From positions 1,612,001 to 1,676,000 of the forward strand of contig JAGPNK010000006.1 in the NCBI GenBank assembly GCA_020746835.1: a DNA stretch of 64,000 nucleotides, given 5' to 3'. Source of the stretch: Stachybotrys elegans (Eukaryota > Ascomycota > Sordariomycetes > Hypocreales > Stachybotryaceae). Of the stretch, positions 33,943-44,391 are shown piece after piece (the first letter of the stretch is position 1; each line of letters begins with the position of its first letter). Under the pieces are notes generated by a model that saw nothing but the letters and a program-made list of their open reading frames with translations, did no database searches and was not told where the DNA came from. The position numbers and the translations under genes were made by a program.

Positions 33943-34572
33943 TCAGTCATCATCGTGAATAATGAGGCCTGGACCACTGCTGTTGCCTGTAGTCGTCTCC
34001 TTGCCGTCGGCATCCGTGGACCGGGCATTGGCAGTGTCATCGCTACGTGCAGGCAGAGCCGCAGCTGCCTCGGCCGAACCGTTTGTACTGTCTACCGAGG
34101 AAGACTTTGCGGGAGGGTTGGCGGAGGAGGGTTGCTTTGCCTTTGCCTTTCTCGCCTTGAGCTTCTCCCTCTTCTCGCGATTCTTCCTCGTCTTTTCTTC
34201 GTCGCGGCGATCCCTCTCCTGCTTCTCTTTATCAAACTGAACTTGGCCCGTCTCGCGGCGCAACTGGTTGTCCATCTCGCGGAGACGCTCATACTCACGG
34301 CGCCGCGAGGCCTTGTAGACGTGGAACTCGCCAGAGCCGGCACCGGCGCTGGAACCCTGGACGTTGGTGACGATGTCGGGCGCGGCGGCCAGCCGGGAGA
34401 CCTGCGAGGCGCCGGCCGGCGGCGGTATGCGGATCTCCTGCTCCGGCTTCGCGAAGAGGGCGTCGACCGAGGCGGCTTGCGCCGACACGGGCGTCAGGGC
34501 GCGCTTCTTGGTCGGGCGATGGGAGCGCGGGTCGGCCGACGTAGGTATGGACTCGGGGCCTGGGGCAGACAT
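33943..34572 (-). CDS. PRKRIP1 / DUF1168 family protein
   Basis: A single exon of 209 residues. The conserved core runs from about residue 85 (VTNVQGSSAGAGSGEFHVYK, then ASRRREYERLREMD) into a long, highly charged helix rich in Lys, Arg and Glu (about residues 120-145). This is the DUF1168 family; the human member PRKRIP1 is a helical component seen in spliceosome structures and a dsRNA-kinase interactor. A nuclear, splicing-related role here is inferred from the family. N- and C-termini look disordered. The ATG at 34572 is the first in frame. It converges on CCT3 and diverges from the Det1-like gene over 939 bases. Confidence 0.85.
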   Translation of the reverse strand: MSAPGPESIPTSADPRSHRPTKKRALTPVSAQAASVDALFAKPEQEIRIPPPAGASQVSRLAAAPDIVTNVQGSSAGAGSGEFHVYKASRRREYERLREMDNQLRRETGQVQFDKEKQERDRRDEEKTRKNREKREKLKARKAKAKQPSSANPPAKSSSVDSTNGSAEAAAALPARSDDTANARSTDADGKETTTGNSSGPGLIIHDDD

Positions 34573-35511
34573 GGCAAAATTGGCGCGCCTGGGCGATTGT
34601 AGTATGGTATCTGTGCGTGTAGTTATGAGACTGGACGAGCCGTCCTTGGAGGGGAGGGGCTGGCGAAAGGCGGACCTCTCTGTTTCAGCCGGCGTGCCAA
34701 GTAGACGAAGATGCGCGCGGAAGGGTGGACGAGAATAGATTTTGACGGGCGGAGCCGTGCCTGAGCGGAATTGAAGAGTTCCGAGGCCGATGGGGGCGGG
34801 AGCGGTTTTGATGCTATCGCTTGTTTATTTTCGGTCCTGCGACAGCGATGGTGACGGGCTGCTTGTTTGATTGACGTCGTCGTTTTTTCCAAGGTTGGTG
34901 TGCGATTTGCACCCAGCAACCGAGTAGCAAGTAGGCTGTCTCTCTGACCTTAGTCATCAGGCGCGCTTCGGCCGTTTGGACGGAGCGGGGACCCACTTCA
35001 AGGGCCCGGGCGTTTTGGATCTTGGTCCCGCCCCTCGTTTCCAATCGCCTTGGGCGACGGGGAGGAAGGTTGTGGAAAGTGGGAGGTAGGAGGGGGACCC
35101 TTCGATAACCTTATCGTAGGTACCTACTGTCGCCTGCCCACACAACGAAGCCCTGACAAATCCCCTACCCAGCGTTGGGCTGCCCGCCGCCACTCTACAA
35201 CTACTGCCTGATGCTTGCTTTTCCTGCTTGCTAATTAACCGCCTGACTCTCGTGTAACCTGCCTCACCTCGCCTCGGCACCCTCCGACCCTTACATTTGA
35301 TCGACCTCGCCTCTCCGACCCCTGTGCTGCTGTGCGGTGTAGTGCGGTGTACTATCGTGCTATATATTTTCTTGTGAAGCAGTTTTGCTGATTCCCTCGC
35401 TTTCCCTTCCACTTCATATACCCATCACTACCACTATCCACGCCACCGAAATCGGCCTCTGCTGAGCTTCCCCCAACACCCTCGAAGACATCAAACGAGC
35501 ATACTTCAAAC
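34573..35511. other. Divergent promoter, DUF1168 gene / Det1-like gene
   Basis: 939 bases with no supportable gene. It contains a TAGGTACCTA palindrome near 35117 and a TATATATT box at 35361. The last ~350 bases are pyrimidine-rich on the plus strand, as expected for the downstream gene's leader. Confidence 0.6.
35361..35368 (+). promoter_or_regulatory. TATA-like box upstream of the Det1-like gene
   Basis: TATATATT lies 151 bases before the ATG at 35512, within the usual range for a fungal TATA element. No start-site data. Confidence 0.45.
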
Positions 35512-37128
35512 ATGGCCAAGCCGCGCTTGATTATCCTTATTCGTCACGCTCAATCCGAGGGCAATAGTAAGGACTGCCCCTCTCGATAGCCGCCCGCATC
35601 TACCTGCTTTGCTTGCTGGAACTGTACGGCTTTATACTAACATGCACACGCCAGAGAATCGCGAGATACACCAGACTATCCCCGACCACCGAGTCAAGCT
35701 TACGAACGATGGCTGGGCTCAGGCCTACGACGCTGGACGTCGTCTGCGGGAGATTCTGCGACCCGATGATACCCTCCACTTCTTCACCTCTCCCTACCGT
35801 CGTACCCGCGAGACCACCGAGGGCATCCTTGCCACCCTAACCTCGGACGACCCCGAACCTTCGCCCTTCCGCCGTTCCAACATCAAGGTCTACGAGGAAC
35901 CACGCTTGCGCGAGCAGGACTTTGGCAACTTCCAGCCCTGCAGTGCCGAGATGGAGCGCATGTGGCAGGAGAGGTCCGACTACGGCCACTTCTTCTACCG
36001 CATCCCCAACGGCGAGAGTGCTGCTGATGCTTACGACCGAGTGAGCGGCTTCAACGAGAGCCTTTGGCGTCAATTCGGCGAGGACGACTTTGCAAGTGTC
36101 TGCGTGCTGGGTAAGTCAAGGACTTCTTCTTCGTCCACCCGACTGGGCGACTGTCGACATTCACCGTTGTGCATCGTGCTGACCAAAGGCCATCAGTGAC
36201 CCACGGACTGATGTCCCGCGTATTCCTCATGAAATGGTACCATTTTACTGTCGAATACTTCGAGGATCTCTGCAACGTCAACCACTGCGAGTTTCTCATC
36301 ATGCGCAAGCAAGAAAACGGCAAGTACTTGCTCGAGAACAAGCTTCGTACATGGTCTGAGCTGCGCAGAAAGCGGGCGTTGGCTCTGAAGGAAAAGGAAA
36401 AAGAAAAAGAAAAGGAGAAGGAGAAAGAAAAGGGGAAGGAGGAGAGCAAGGAGTCCATCAAGATTGAACGAAAGGTTGTCGCTGTTCGCCGCTGGGGTGG
36501 ATGTCCCAACGGCTGCAGTCATGTCAGCCCATACGCGAACCGGGAGAACATCGAGATCCTGCGTCAGCAGATTGCGGAGCGTGCTGCTCTAGACACTGAG
36601 ACCAACAGTCCCGCAACCATCGCCAGCAGGAGACAGAAGCATCACCATCACCATAACCACGCTGCCGCGAGTTCCGACGATGAAGACCCGGTGAAGCTGG
36701 AGAAGCCCAAGGCCAAGGCCGCTCCCATGATCGACATCCAGCGCACACTGGAGGATCTGGTCTCCTCGCCCGATGGCACCCCGTCCTTTATCAACAACTT
36801 CGACCGTCTGCACAACGCCAAATCCCCCCATCTACACCTCCTTCGCGACGGACCTCACTCTGGCCGAACGTCCATTGCTGGCAGCGATACGGACCCTTCG
36901 GAAGACGAGACACGACGCCGCCTTCGCGTAAAGCCGGCCAACGGCTGTGATGCGGACCGGCCCGAGTCTTCTGACGGCGCCAACTCCAAGGCATATGATG
37001 CTTTTGATAACCGTCTTGGCGATGCACCCCCTGGTAGAACATCTGAGCTGGACGGTGAGCCCGAAGTGTGTGACGACATTGACAAGGCGGAGAAGGAGGA
37101 CCGTAGTATCATGGGCAGCGTGTACTAA
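35512..37128 (+). CDS. Det1-like histidine phosphatase (phosphoglycerate mutase superfamily)
   Basis: Exons 35512-35566, 35655-36110 and 36197-37128 give 480 residues. The catalytic domain covers about residues 5-210. The phospho-acceptor histidine is H12 in LIRHAQSEGN, produced across the first splice junction. Further active-site residues are in SPYRRTRETTEG, and the second histidine is near residue 173 (VTHGLMSR), restored by the second splice. The closest known group is yeast Det1 (YDR051C type), a cytosolic phosphatase linked to sterol movement; assignment is from motif pattern. The ~250-residue C-terminal extension is unlike a metabolic mutase. It has a Lys-Glu repeat (near residues 235-250), a His run (near 325) and acidic, probably disordered sequence. 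The substrate is unknown. Confidence 0.87.
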
Positions 37129-38150
37129 AAGGAATTTGTATGGCATGGGTACATTGAAGGCGCTAGGTTGGTGATCGGGGGACCAGGCATGGGAAATGGT
37201 CGAAAACTGGGAAATCGGCTCATTTGGATGGCGCCGATGCTTTTGTTCATAAAATAGGAGCAGCAAAGATCAAGAGTATGGGGCTCCAGTCTGTCGCGAG
37301 AAAGACTGGCCATAGTTTACAAAGCTGCTCCCTGCCAATCTGCAAGTCTGCATGTTGGACATAGCCATCGTATCATGTTCTCCTGATATAGATTAGTTCA
37401 TCAACACAACCTCTTACTTGATATCACCTGTTCGATCACATGCTATTGAACCAAAATCCAGTGTCACATTCTATCCATATGTATATGTATATATATGTCA
37501 ATCAGCCCTCACCACTATCTGGTCGATAAGGTAGAGAGGATTATGTGAATACTCAAAGGTAACAGGATAAAAGATGTCAGTCCTTCTAAGCTGCGATGAA
37601 TAAGAAATGGACCTATACCAATGTATGACAGACATGAAGCGGAAGGGGAAGGGGAGACGAAACCGATTGCACGGGAAGAAGAAGAAAAAAAACAGACCCC
37701 CAACGCCGCCTCCTGCCGGTACCGACCAGTCCGCCGACAGGATGAATCGCGATATATCCATCATCATGACACATGAGTGAAAGGGAGAGCAGAAGAAAAA
37801 AAAAACAGTAATGCAGTAGCGCCCAGGCCATGGAAAACAAAGGGTGAAGGAAGAACGCTGAGGTGAAACATGACTGCGGGCGCCATACCATCCAGATCTA
37901 AGATCGTGCCGCCTTCCAAGCCGGATTTAACCGTCCAGATGCCTCTATGTCGTGAAATAGCAACCCCCTAAAAGAACAGAGCACGAAAACCGAAGAGGTC
38001 GAGTGTCCATAGTCGCACATGTTGGTGCAGGTAGCTCGCCCATTACGTTTCAACCGGGGGGAGACAAGAGGGCCCCAGATTGTTCAAGGTGGTGAGTAGA
38101 AGAGAGGGGAACAGCTATTACCATCCATGGATGCGTGGACGCCACGAAGC
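37129..38150. other. Convergent intergenic region, Det1-like gene / histidine kinase
   Basis: About 1 kb between converging stop codons. AT-rich in part (ATATGTATATGTATATATATG near 37476-37498), fitting 3' UTR and polyadenylation signals. No gene is seen. Confidence 0.6.
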
Positions 38151-41100
38151 TCAAAAGAATTTGCAAAGAGCGCGACTGAGGTCGATGAAATCGACTGGTT
38201 TGGCAACATAGTCGCTGAATCCCGCGGCCGTGCATTTGTCTTGCACATCCGCCATGACGTTGGCGGACAGAGCGATGATCGGCATCGACGAGTAGTCGTT
38301 TGAGCGCTCCCATTGCCGAATCTCGCGACATGCCTGGTATCCGTCTTTACGGGGCATGTGAAGATCACACTGCGATATGTTAACAGAGAGCACGCTTTGC
38401 GGGTTCTTGCAGAGGGGACTTACCAGAATCAGAGAATAATACCTGTGCGCTTTCGACAAGACCAAGTCGGTACACTCTGCACCATCCGCGGCGATCTCAA
38501 CATCGACACCAATTTTGTGCAGGAACTTCATTAGTACCTTTTGATTGACGGGGTTGTCCTCCACAAGAAGCACCTTATACCCCTTGTTACCCATCCGCTT
38601 CTCAAGCTCCTGGACATTTGCCTTTTGACTCTCAACCATCTGTTGCGCCGTCGACCTGTTCCTGTCGATGCTCACATCTCGGACCTTGTTCGGATCGAAG
38701 ATCACTGCAAAGCGCGATGGCTTAACGGGCTTGTAGATGAAGGTGACGGCGCTGTCTGAAAAGAGATGGTCGTTTCCGGTATCGGCTGCTTGCTTCAAAA
38801 CCGCCTGGCGCTGAACAGAGTCCGTGAGAACTAGGATAGTCGTCTTGTCCAACTTCTGTGATTTCGCAATGTGCCCCATGAGATCGATGATGACCGCCGC
38901 CGAGCCAAGGTTGATCACAATATGTGTAAAGTTGATGGGATCTTCGCCGCCAATGTACTTTTGAGCCTCTTCGAGCGTCGCAATGGCAGTGATCTGGTGA
39001 GGCACCTCCTTGGGCAGGGTCATTTCGATGTGTTGAGTCGTTGCCTCTCGGCTGTGCAGTTGAGGGCAAATGATGAGAATTGAATACATTGGCGGACGTA
39101 GTTCTTCTGGCGTGGGCTGGCTCTGGTTATCTGGAGTCACCGTTCTCCCTGGCGAGCTTCGGCCCGACGGCATCTCGAGTTTCATCTGCGACAAGTCTTG
39201 ACCACTGGCTTTGGCAGCCTCGCTGAATCTCGCTAGTCCTGTGTTTACCGATGTCACCGATGACTGATCCGTCAGATGGGATTGGCCGGAGTGGATAGAG
39301 GGATCCGAGCTTCCGGCCGAGGTAACCTCGGGAGAGGTCAGACCAGCTGGGCTCGCGTTCTCATCCGTGGCTTGAAGCAATCTGTCCGTCGTCGGAGACT
39401 TGATGCTGGGGATGCTTTCACTCGATTCGTGCCGGGAATTAAGGGCTGTTGGACCATTGCTAGCCGGGGTGATAGGGTGATCGTGCTCTGTCGGTAGGGC
39501 AAATCGGGCCGTGAATGTAAATGTCGAGCCTTTTCCGAGGACAGCGGTGCCTTCCATTTTTCCGCCATGGAGCTCGACGAGCTGCCTGGAGATGACCAGA
39601 CCCAGACCACTTCCACCATGCTGTCGGGTACTGCTGCCATCAATTTGACTGAAAGGTTTGAATATTAGCTCGGCCTCCTCCTTGGAGAACCCTCGGCCAG
39701 TGTCGACGATGGCGAACTCAAGCATGATCTCGCTCTCACTGCATTCCGAGTTTTCTCCTCTGTACACTCGACATCGACTAAAGACTTCGCCTTCAGAAGT
39801 AAACTTAATGGCGTTTCCTATGACGTTGAGCAGGACCTGTCGAATTCGAACTTTATCGCCCTTGACCCAGGCAGGGACGTCGGCCTCAACCAGGTAGTTC
39901 AACTCAAGTCGCTTGGCAATGGCCATGGTCGAGACAAGCTCGTTCACGTCCTCGATTAAAGATCGTGTGTGGAACCATTCATACTTGAGCTTCATCATCC
40001 CGGCGTCAACCTTGGATAGATCGAGAATATCGTTGATGATCATGATGAGACTGTTGGCGCTGGTTTGTATAGTGTTGGTGTAGTCGCGCTGCTCTTCATT
40101 CAGGGTCGTGTCTTGCAGGAAGCTGACCATTCCCGATATGCCAATGAGGGGCGTCCTGATCTCGTGTGACATATTGCTGAGAAATCTCCCCTTCGAGTCC
40201 ATAGCTTCCTTGAGCTTGGTCTCCAGGATTTTGTGATCGTTGATATCGGTAGCCGAGCCAAAGTACGAGCTGGCACCACTGCCAAAATCGATGGTGTCGA
40301 TTTCGACACAACGGATGAGATGCCATCGATACTCGCCAGTCTTAGAGCGTAACCGGACTTCTGTTGTGTACGAGATTCTGCCATTAGCATCGGTTGCGAC
40401 CTTGATGACTCCCTTTTTCGCCAACGTAGTCAAATCAGCGGCGGCGAGATCGGCAGCCTCGCCGCCGATTGTGCTGTTGCTTCGGGAGAGTGTCGCGCGA
40501 GGGCTGCGCAATAGCTTTTCCTTCGAGCTCAACAAGCCCGGTTGCTGCGGTGCGCCCATCGGGGTGGTGACCGATGTGGTTTGGGTGTCATTCTTATGGC
40601 CACGCACCGGCGTTGAAGGTTGAATTTCGGGGGGGATTCGACACCTCTCCAAGTCCTCTGGATGCACGTAGTCCATGAATCCCAGGCCCAGCGAGTCCTC
40701 AAAGCTTTGCCCCGTGTACGACAGCCACTGCTCGTTAGCGAATGTGATGCCGTCGTCTTCCGTTGCGGTAAAGATGATTTGGGGGATCAGGTTTGCAAGG
40801 AGACGATGCTTTGCTTCTGACACCTCGATCTCTTCCCGACGCGCCGCTTTGAGTTCTGCGATGTGCTGGTCGTGAATGTCCATGTAAGATCCAATGAATT
40901 GCATAATGACACCCCTCTTGTCTTTGGATGCCACTGCGCGAGCATAATGGTAGCGGTACGCGCCATCAAATCTTCTAATCCGGACATTTCTAGAGAGGGG
41001 CTCGCCGGTTCGAAGCGAGTGTGACCAGTTTTTGAGATAATCATCTCGCTCATCCGGATGAATACTACCCCATGGATCGGCGGCAAGATCTGCTACTGTT

Positions 41101-44100
41101 TGGCCACGATAAGAGAGGAACCGACTATTGACCCAGACGATTTCCCCTGTCTGTGGCAATGCGACAAATACTTGGGCTGGCAAGGAGTCCAGCATGAGGC
41201 CCTTTAGCCTATCAGATGGAGGCGGCATGTCGACGACCGATGTCAGTGAGCCGCTTCTCGATGGTGCTTGGACCCCAGAAGTACGGCTCAACAGACTGGA
41301 GCTCGGGGGAAGTGACTGGAATGTGGAGGAAAAGTCCGCTCCGTAGCTGTGCAAGAGGGTATGGTTATGTCGAGAAGGAGCTGGTTCGTGTTTTGGTGCC
41401 TCTTTCTGGAGATCAACTGGTTTAGAGCCGGCAGATTCATCCGTAGGCTGGGGTGGTATGTCTGGCACATCCTTGGCAGAGACTTGTCTGGAGCTGGAAT
41501 CCTCGGGGGCACGTCCAGACTTGTCTTGAATTTCAAGGAAGTCATCTGAGCCTTTCGCGCTTGATAGCCTTGAATGTCTCTTGTCACTAGGCGAGCTGTC
41601 CTTTGAGGACCTGGGTTTGGAGGATCCCGGGCCCCAGATTTCCTGCCTTGACGAGCTAGACCGTTGCTTGCTGCTGAAGTAGCTTTCTCCGCCTTGCTGC
41701 ATGGCCGCCGGGCTGGCTCCCGCCTGTCTCTTCTCGAAGATGTAACCGAAAGACCCTTGTTCCCATCCGGGGGTTCCAGGTGAACCAGTGGCGCTCTTGG
41801 AGACAGCTGAATAGTCGCTTGGACTCGTCATACTGCCCGGCAAAGACTGCTGCCGAGATAAATCGCCTGCCAAAAGATAAGAGGCGCTTTCAAGGGCACG
41901 TCCATCTGGTGCTACCGCCCCGAAGCCGGCAGTGGCTGGTCTTCTTCGCTGCAAACCAGCCAGTTCCGTCTCTATATTGCTGTAATGTCGGCATAGTGAA
42001 AATGATGTGGCGAGGTGCGGGGCTAGATGTTCGAGTGAGTGTCGTAGGTTGGTGGGATAGGGGATGACGGGGCTTAGTATGGATAGGATGGCAATGGGCG
42101 CTGGCTTGGAGCTCTTCGGGTGCTCCGGGCTTGGATGGTCTGCATCGTGCTCCTTGTTTGCCGATTTGGATTCATCCTTGGCCTTTGAATGATGTGCCTT
42201 CTGCTCCAGTACAGCTGAGTCGAGTTTGAACGTGCTTGTCGGTTTAGAAAGCAATACATGGGTGAGGGGGATGTGCAGAACGGTCCACGAGTTGTCCACG
42301 CCTATCGCCTCAGGGGGACGCATGGCGCTATAATCAGCAGGGGCCGAGTCTGGGTTGAAGGAATCTTCATCGACCATGGCGTCTGTGAAGAAAGGATTCT
42401 CTTTAGGGTCGGCACGAACCGCAGGGGAAGGTGCTGGTGATTGGGACCAGGGCGACGGTGGTTGCTGTTCATACTCCTCGTATTTTGGTGAAGCGGCCCG
42501 TGGCATGTCGTCCAAGAGGGAGGTAGAGTACTTGACTTTGTCATTGGGGTGATACTTGTCTTTGATCCCTTCACGGGAGCTGGTCGAGCTGATGAACAGA
42601 GATGAGAGTCTCGTCGCAGGCTCGGGTCGTTTCTTCACTTTGCGGAGAGACTCGTTGCTGGGTCGAGAAGGCTGCTTCTGGCTTTCGGGCGAGGCATCAG
42701 CAGGCGGTGGGTTGGCCTCAAGATAGGGATACGAGCGCGTCAGCGCCACGGCACGGCCACGATCAATTACCCGCATTATGCCAGCATGGTCGATCAGAGG
42801 ATCCGCCTCGTAATCTAGGGCTTGGAGCACCGGTAGCACCCGGCCCTGGCACCGCATCGAGTTGATAAAGGGCGCTTCCCAGCTCGGAACATCCTGAACT
42901 TCTGCGTGCGCATCGTGCTGGTCCAAGGCGGTCTTGTTGAGCCGAGGCTGGGCTTGGGTCTGAGCCGGCTCCCCAACAGAAGATTGAGTTGGAAGATAGC
43001 TGCGGCTTCTGGACAACTGAGCTGGACGTTTGGACGCTGGGGAGGCATTGTCCTGGCCCTTTGCCTTGTTGTTCTCGTAGCTCGTGAAGGAGTGGCGACT
43101 GAGAAGTCCAGGACGCTGCGGGGTCGACTTCTGCGTCGACTTCTGCACGTCTTGAGAAGCAGGTGAGCTTACCATCATATCGGCTCCCGTGCTCTGGACG
43201 GCAGAGCTACCCCGCGCCATATATCCTAAGCTGAGATCGTCCTCCTGGTGCTCGTTATATGTTGCTTTTTGTCCCCAAGGTACATTCTCGATGTCAGTCG
43301 TGTCCGCAGGCACGGCCAGCGTCACTCGCTCTGCCTTGTAGACATCTCTCATGATCTGAACGACCGTGGTCCACCAAGCATCGAGCCCTGGCTCCGCCGT
43401 GAGCATCAAGGACAGCTCATACAAGTTTGGGTCTGGAAAGTCGAAGCCTCCTGGTGCGGGCTCGTGGCCTGATGGGTGAAATGTGAAATTAGAAGCCGGG
43501 GTAGAGTTACCCGATAGTACTTTGTCCTGCATGGTAAATGCCCCCATTGGGAATGATGGAGATCCTTGGCCTCCTGCAGTCGGTGAGAGCATTGTGAAGG
43601 GCCTATGAAGATAAGATGCGGAGTAGCCCCCCGTCAACATCCTCGGGAAAGGATACGAGGGGGTGCTGGCGAAAGCAGCCGGGGTAATACCACCGCGCAC
43701 TGTATTGCCCGACTCAGTCGATGTGGTTGTGAGAGAGGAAGTGAGCAATGGCGAGTTGGATAGGCCTTCCTCGAGAATGGGGGATACACGAGCCTTGTCC
43801 GCCTGGCCCAGAAGGAGTCCCTTTGCGGACATTTCCCGCCGCTCGAGGTCTCGGGCAAGCTTCTCACGGTACTCGTTGAGCTGGTGCTGAGATGGCGTGA
43901 TGTGAGAGGCAGCGCCATCCTCGACGCTCAAGGCGTTCTCAGCTCTGGCGATGGCCCTTGCTCGGTTGGTGAGCCGGATTTGAGAATCCTCGTCGTCGGC
44001 GATGCGATTTTCAGCGAAATGGCCAGGTCTTTCTCCTTCTTCGTCTGCCATTGTCAAACTTCCTCCTATTGCTGCTCTGCCGCGCGCGGCTGAGGCCATC

Positions 44101-44384
44101 TCGGCTTTCTCCATGCTGGCCCCTCTGTATGACGTAGCCAATGCGTCAGATGACGATGACGAGAGAAGCGAAACAGAACGTCCGGAGGCTTCGCCAGGCG
44201 CATGAGCGGTCAGTGATGAGTCTAGAAAGACCCGTCCATAGCCATGTTTCGTGGTTGTCGGGCTCGAAGAATTGGCGGGAGGGAGGGGGCGGATATCAGA
44301 GGCCGAGCGCCTGTGGTTGGGCAACTTCAGTCGACGGCCGGGAGGTGAGGCTCTGTTGTCGACTGGAGAGCTGGGGCTAGTCAT
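38151..44384 (-). CDS. Hybrid histidine kinase with two PAS domains, a degenerate and an intact receiver
   Basis: Exons 38424-44384 and 38151-38369 give 2059 residues. The first ~1050 residues are largely Ser/Pro-rich, with a globular patch near 330-400 (YELSLMLTAEPGLDAWW). PAS1 is about 1060-1175. PAS2 (1190-1395) is split by a ~100-residue low-complexity insert. HisKA carries the phospho-accepting His1407 in NMSHEIRTPL. The HATPase domain (about 1510-1630) has NVIGNAIKF, DTGRGF and GGSGLGLVI. A receiver-like domain at about 1765-1895 lacks the acceptor Asp (INLG in its place). The intact C-terminal receiver begins VLLVEDNPVNQK and has acceptor Asp1989 in CDLHMPRKDG and a KPVD lysine. This is a His-Asp phosphorelay sensor acting through a histidine phosphotransfer protein and response regulators. 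No membrane helix is seen, so it is probably cytosolic. The signal is unknown; a DCC-1-like affiliation is only a guess. Confidence 0.93.
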   Translation of the reverse strand: MTSPSSPVDNRASPPGRRLKLPNHRRSASDIRPLPPANSSSPTTTKHGYGRVFLDSSLTAHAPGEASGRSVSLLSSSSSDALATSYRGASMEKAEMASAARGRAAIGGSLTMADEEGERPGHFAENRIADDEDSQIRLTNRARAIARAENALSVEDGAASHITPSQHQLNEYREKLARDLERREMSAKGLLLGQADKARVSPILEEGLSNSPLLTSSLTTTSTESGNTVRGGITPAAFASTPSYPFPRMLTGGYSASYLHRPFTMLSPTAGGQGSPSFPMGAFTMQDKVLSGNSTPASNFTFHPSGHEPAPGGFDFPDPNLYELSLMLTAEPGLDAWWTTVVQIMRDVYKAERVTLAVPADTTDIENVPWGQKATYNEHQEDDLSLGYMARGSSAVQSTGADMMVSSPASQDVQKSTQKSTPQRPGLLSRHSFTSYENNKAKGQDNASPASKRPAQLSRSRSYLPTQSSVGEPAQTQAQPRLNKTALDQHDAHAEVQDVPSWEAPFINSMRCQGRVLPVLQALDYEADPLIDHAGIMRVIDRGRAVALTRSYPYLEANPPPADASPESQKQPSRPSNESLRKVKKRPEPATRLSSLFISSTSSREGIKDKYHPNDKVKYSTSLLDDMPRAASPKYEEYEQQPPSPWSQSPAPSPAVRADPKENPFFTDAMVDEDSFNPDSAPADYSAMRPPEAIGVDNSWTVLHIPLTHVLLSKPTSTFKLDSAVLEQKAHHSKAKDESKSANKEHDADHPSPEHPKSSKPAPIAILSILSPVIPYPTNLRHSLEHLAPHLATSFSLCRHYSNIETELAGLQRRRPATAGFGAVAPDGRALESASYLLAGDLSRQQSLPGSMTSPSDYSAVSKSATGSPGTPGWEQGSFGYIFEKRQAGASPAAMQQGGESYFSSKQRSSSSRQEIWGPGSSKPRSSKDSSPSDKRHSRLSSAKGSDDFLEIQDKSGRAPEDSSSRQVSAKDVPDIPPQPTDESAGSKPVDLQKEAPKHEPAPSRHNHTLLHSYGADFSSTFQSLPPSSSLLSRTSGVQAPSRSGSLTSVVDMPPPSDRLKGLMLDSLPAQVFVALPQTGEIVWVNSRFLSYRGQTVADLAADPWGSIHPDERDDYLKNWSHSLRTGEPLSRNVRIRRFDGAYRYHYARAVASKDKRGVIMQFIGSYMDIHDQHIAELKAARREEIEVSEAKHRLLANLIPQIIFTATEDDGITFANEQWLSYTGQSFEDSLGLGFMDYVHPEDLERCRIPPEIQPSTPVRGHKNDTQTTSVTTPMGAPQQPGLLSSKEKLLRSPRATLSRSNSTIGGEAADLAAADLTTLAKKGVIKVATDANGRISYTTEVRLRSKTGEYRWHLIRCVEIDTIDFGSGASSYFGSATDINDHKILETKLKEAMDSKGRFLSNMSHEIRTPLIGISGMVSFLQDTTLNEEQRDYTNTIQTSANSLIMIINDILDLSKVDAGMMKLKYEWFHTRSLIEDVNELVSTMAIAKRLELNYLVEADVPAWVKGDKVRIRQVLLNVIGNAIKFTSEGEVFSRCRVYRGENSECSESEIMLEFAIVDTGRGFSKEEAELIFKPFSQIDGSSTRQHGGSGLGLVISRQLVELHGGKMEGTAVLGKGSTFTFTARFALPTEHDHPITPASNGPTALNSRHESSESIPSIKSPTTDRLLQATDENASPAGLTSPEVTSAGSSDPSIHSGQSHLTDQSSVTSVNTGLARFSEAAKASGQDLSQMKLEMPSGRSSPGRTVTPDNQSQPTPEELRPPMYSILIICPQLHSREATTQHIEMTLPKEVPHQITAIATLEEAQKYIGGEDPINFTHIVINLGSAAVIIDLMGHIAKSQKLDKTTILVLTDSVQRQAVLKQAADTGNDHLFSDSAVTFIYKPVKPSRFAVIFDPNKVRDVSIDRNRSTAQQMVESQKANVQELEKRMGNKGYKVLLVEDNPVNQKVLMKFLHKIGVDVEIAADGAECTDLVLSKAHRYYSLILVSPLCKNPQSVLSVNISQCDLHMPRKDGYQACREIRQWERSNDYSSMPIIALSANVMADVQDKCTAAGFSDYVAKPVDFIDLSRALCKFF

Positions 44385-44391
44385 GCCTCAT
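44377..44391 (-). promoter_or_regulatory. Four-codon uORF overlapping the histidine kinase start
   Basis: An ATG at 44391 lies seven bases upstream of the kinase ATG and in another frame. It reads four sense codons and then TAG inside the kinase's second and third codons. The upstream ATG has T at -3 (weak context) and the kinase ATG has G at -3 (better), so leaky scanning would be expected. Confidence 0.6.
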
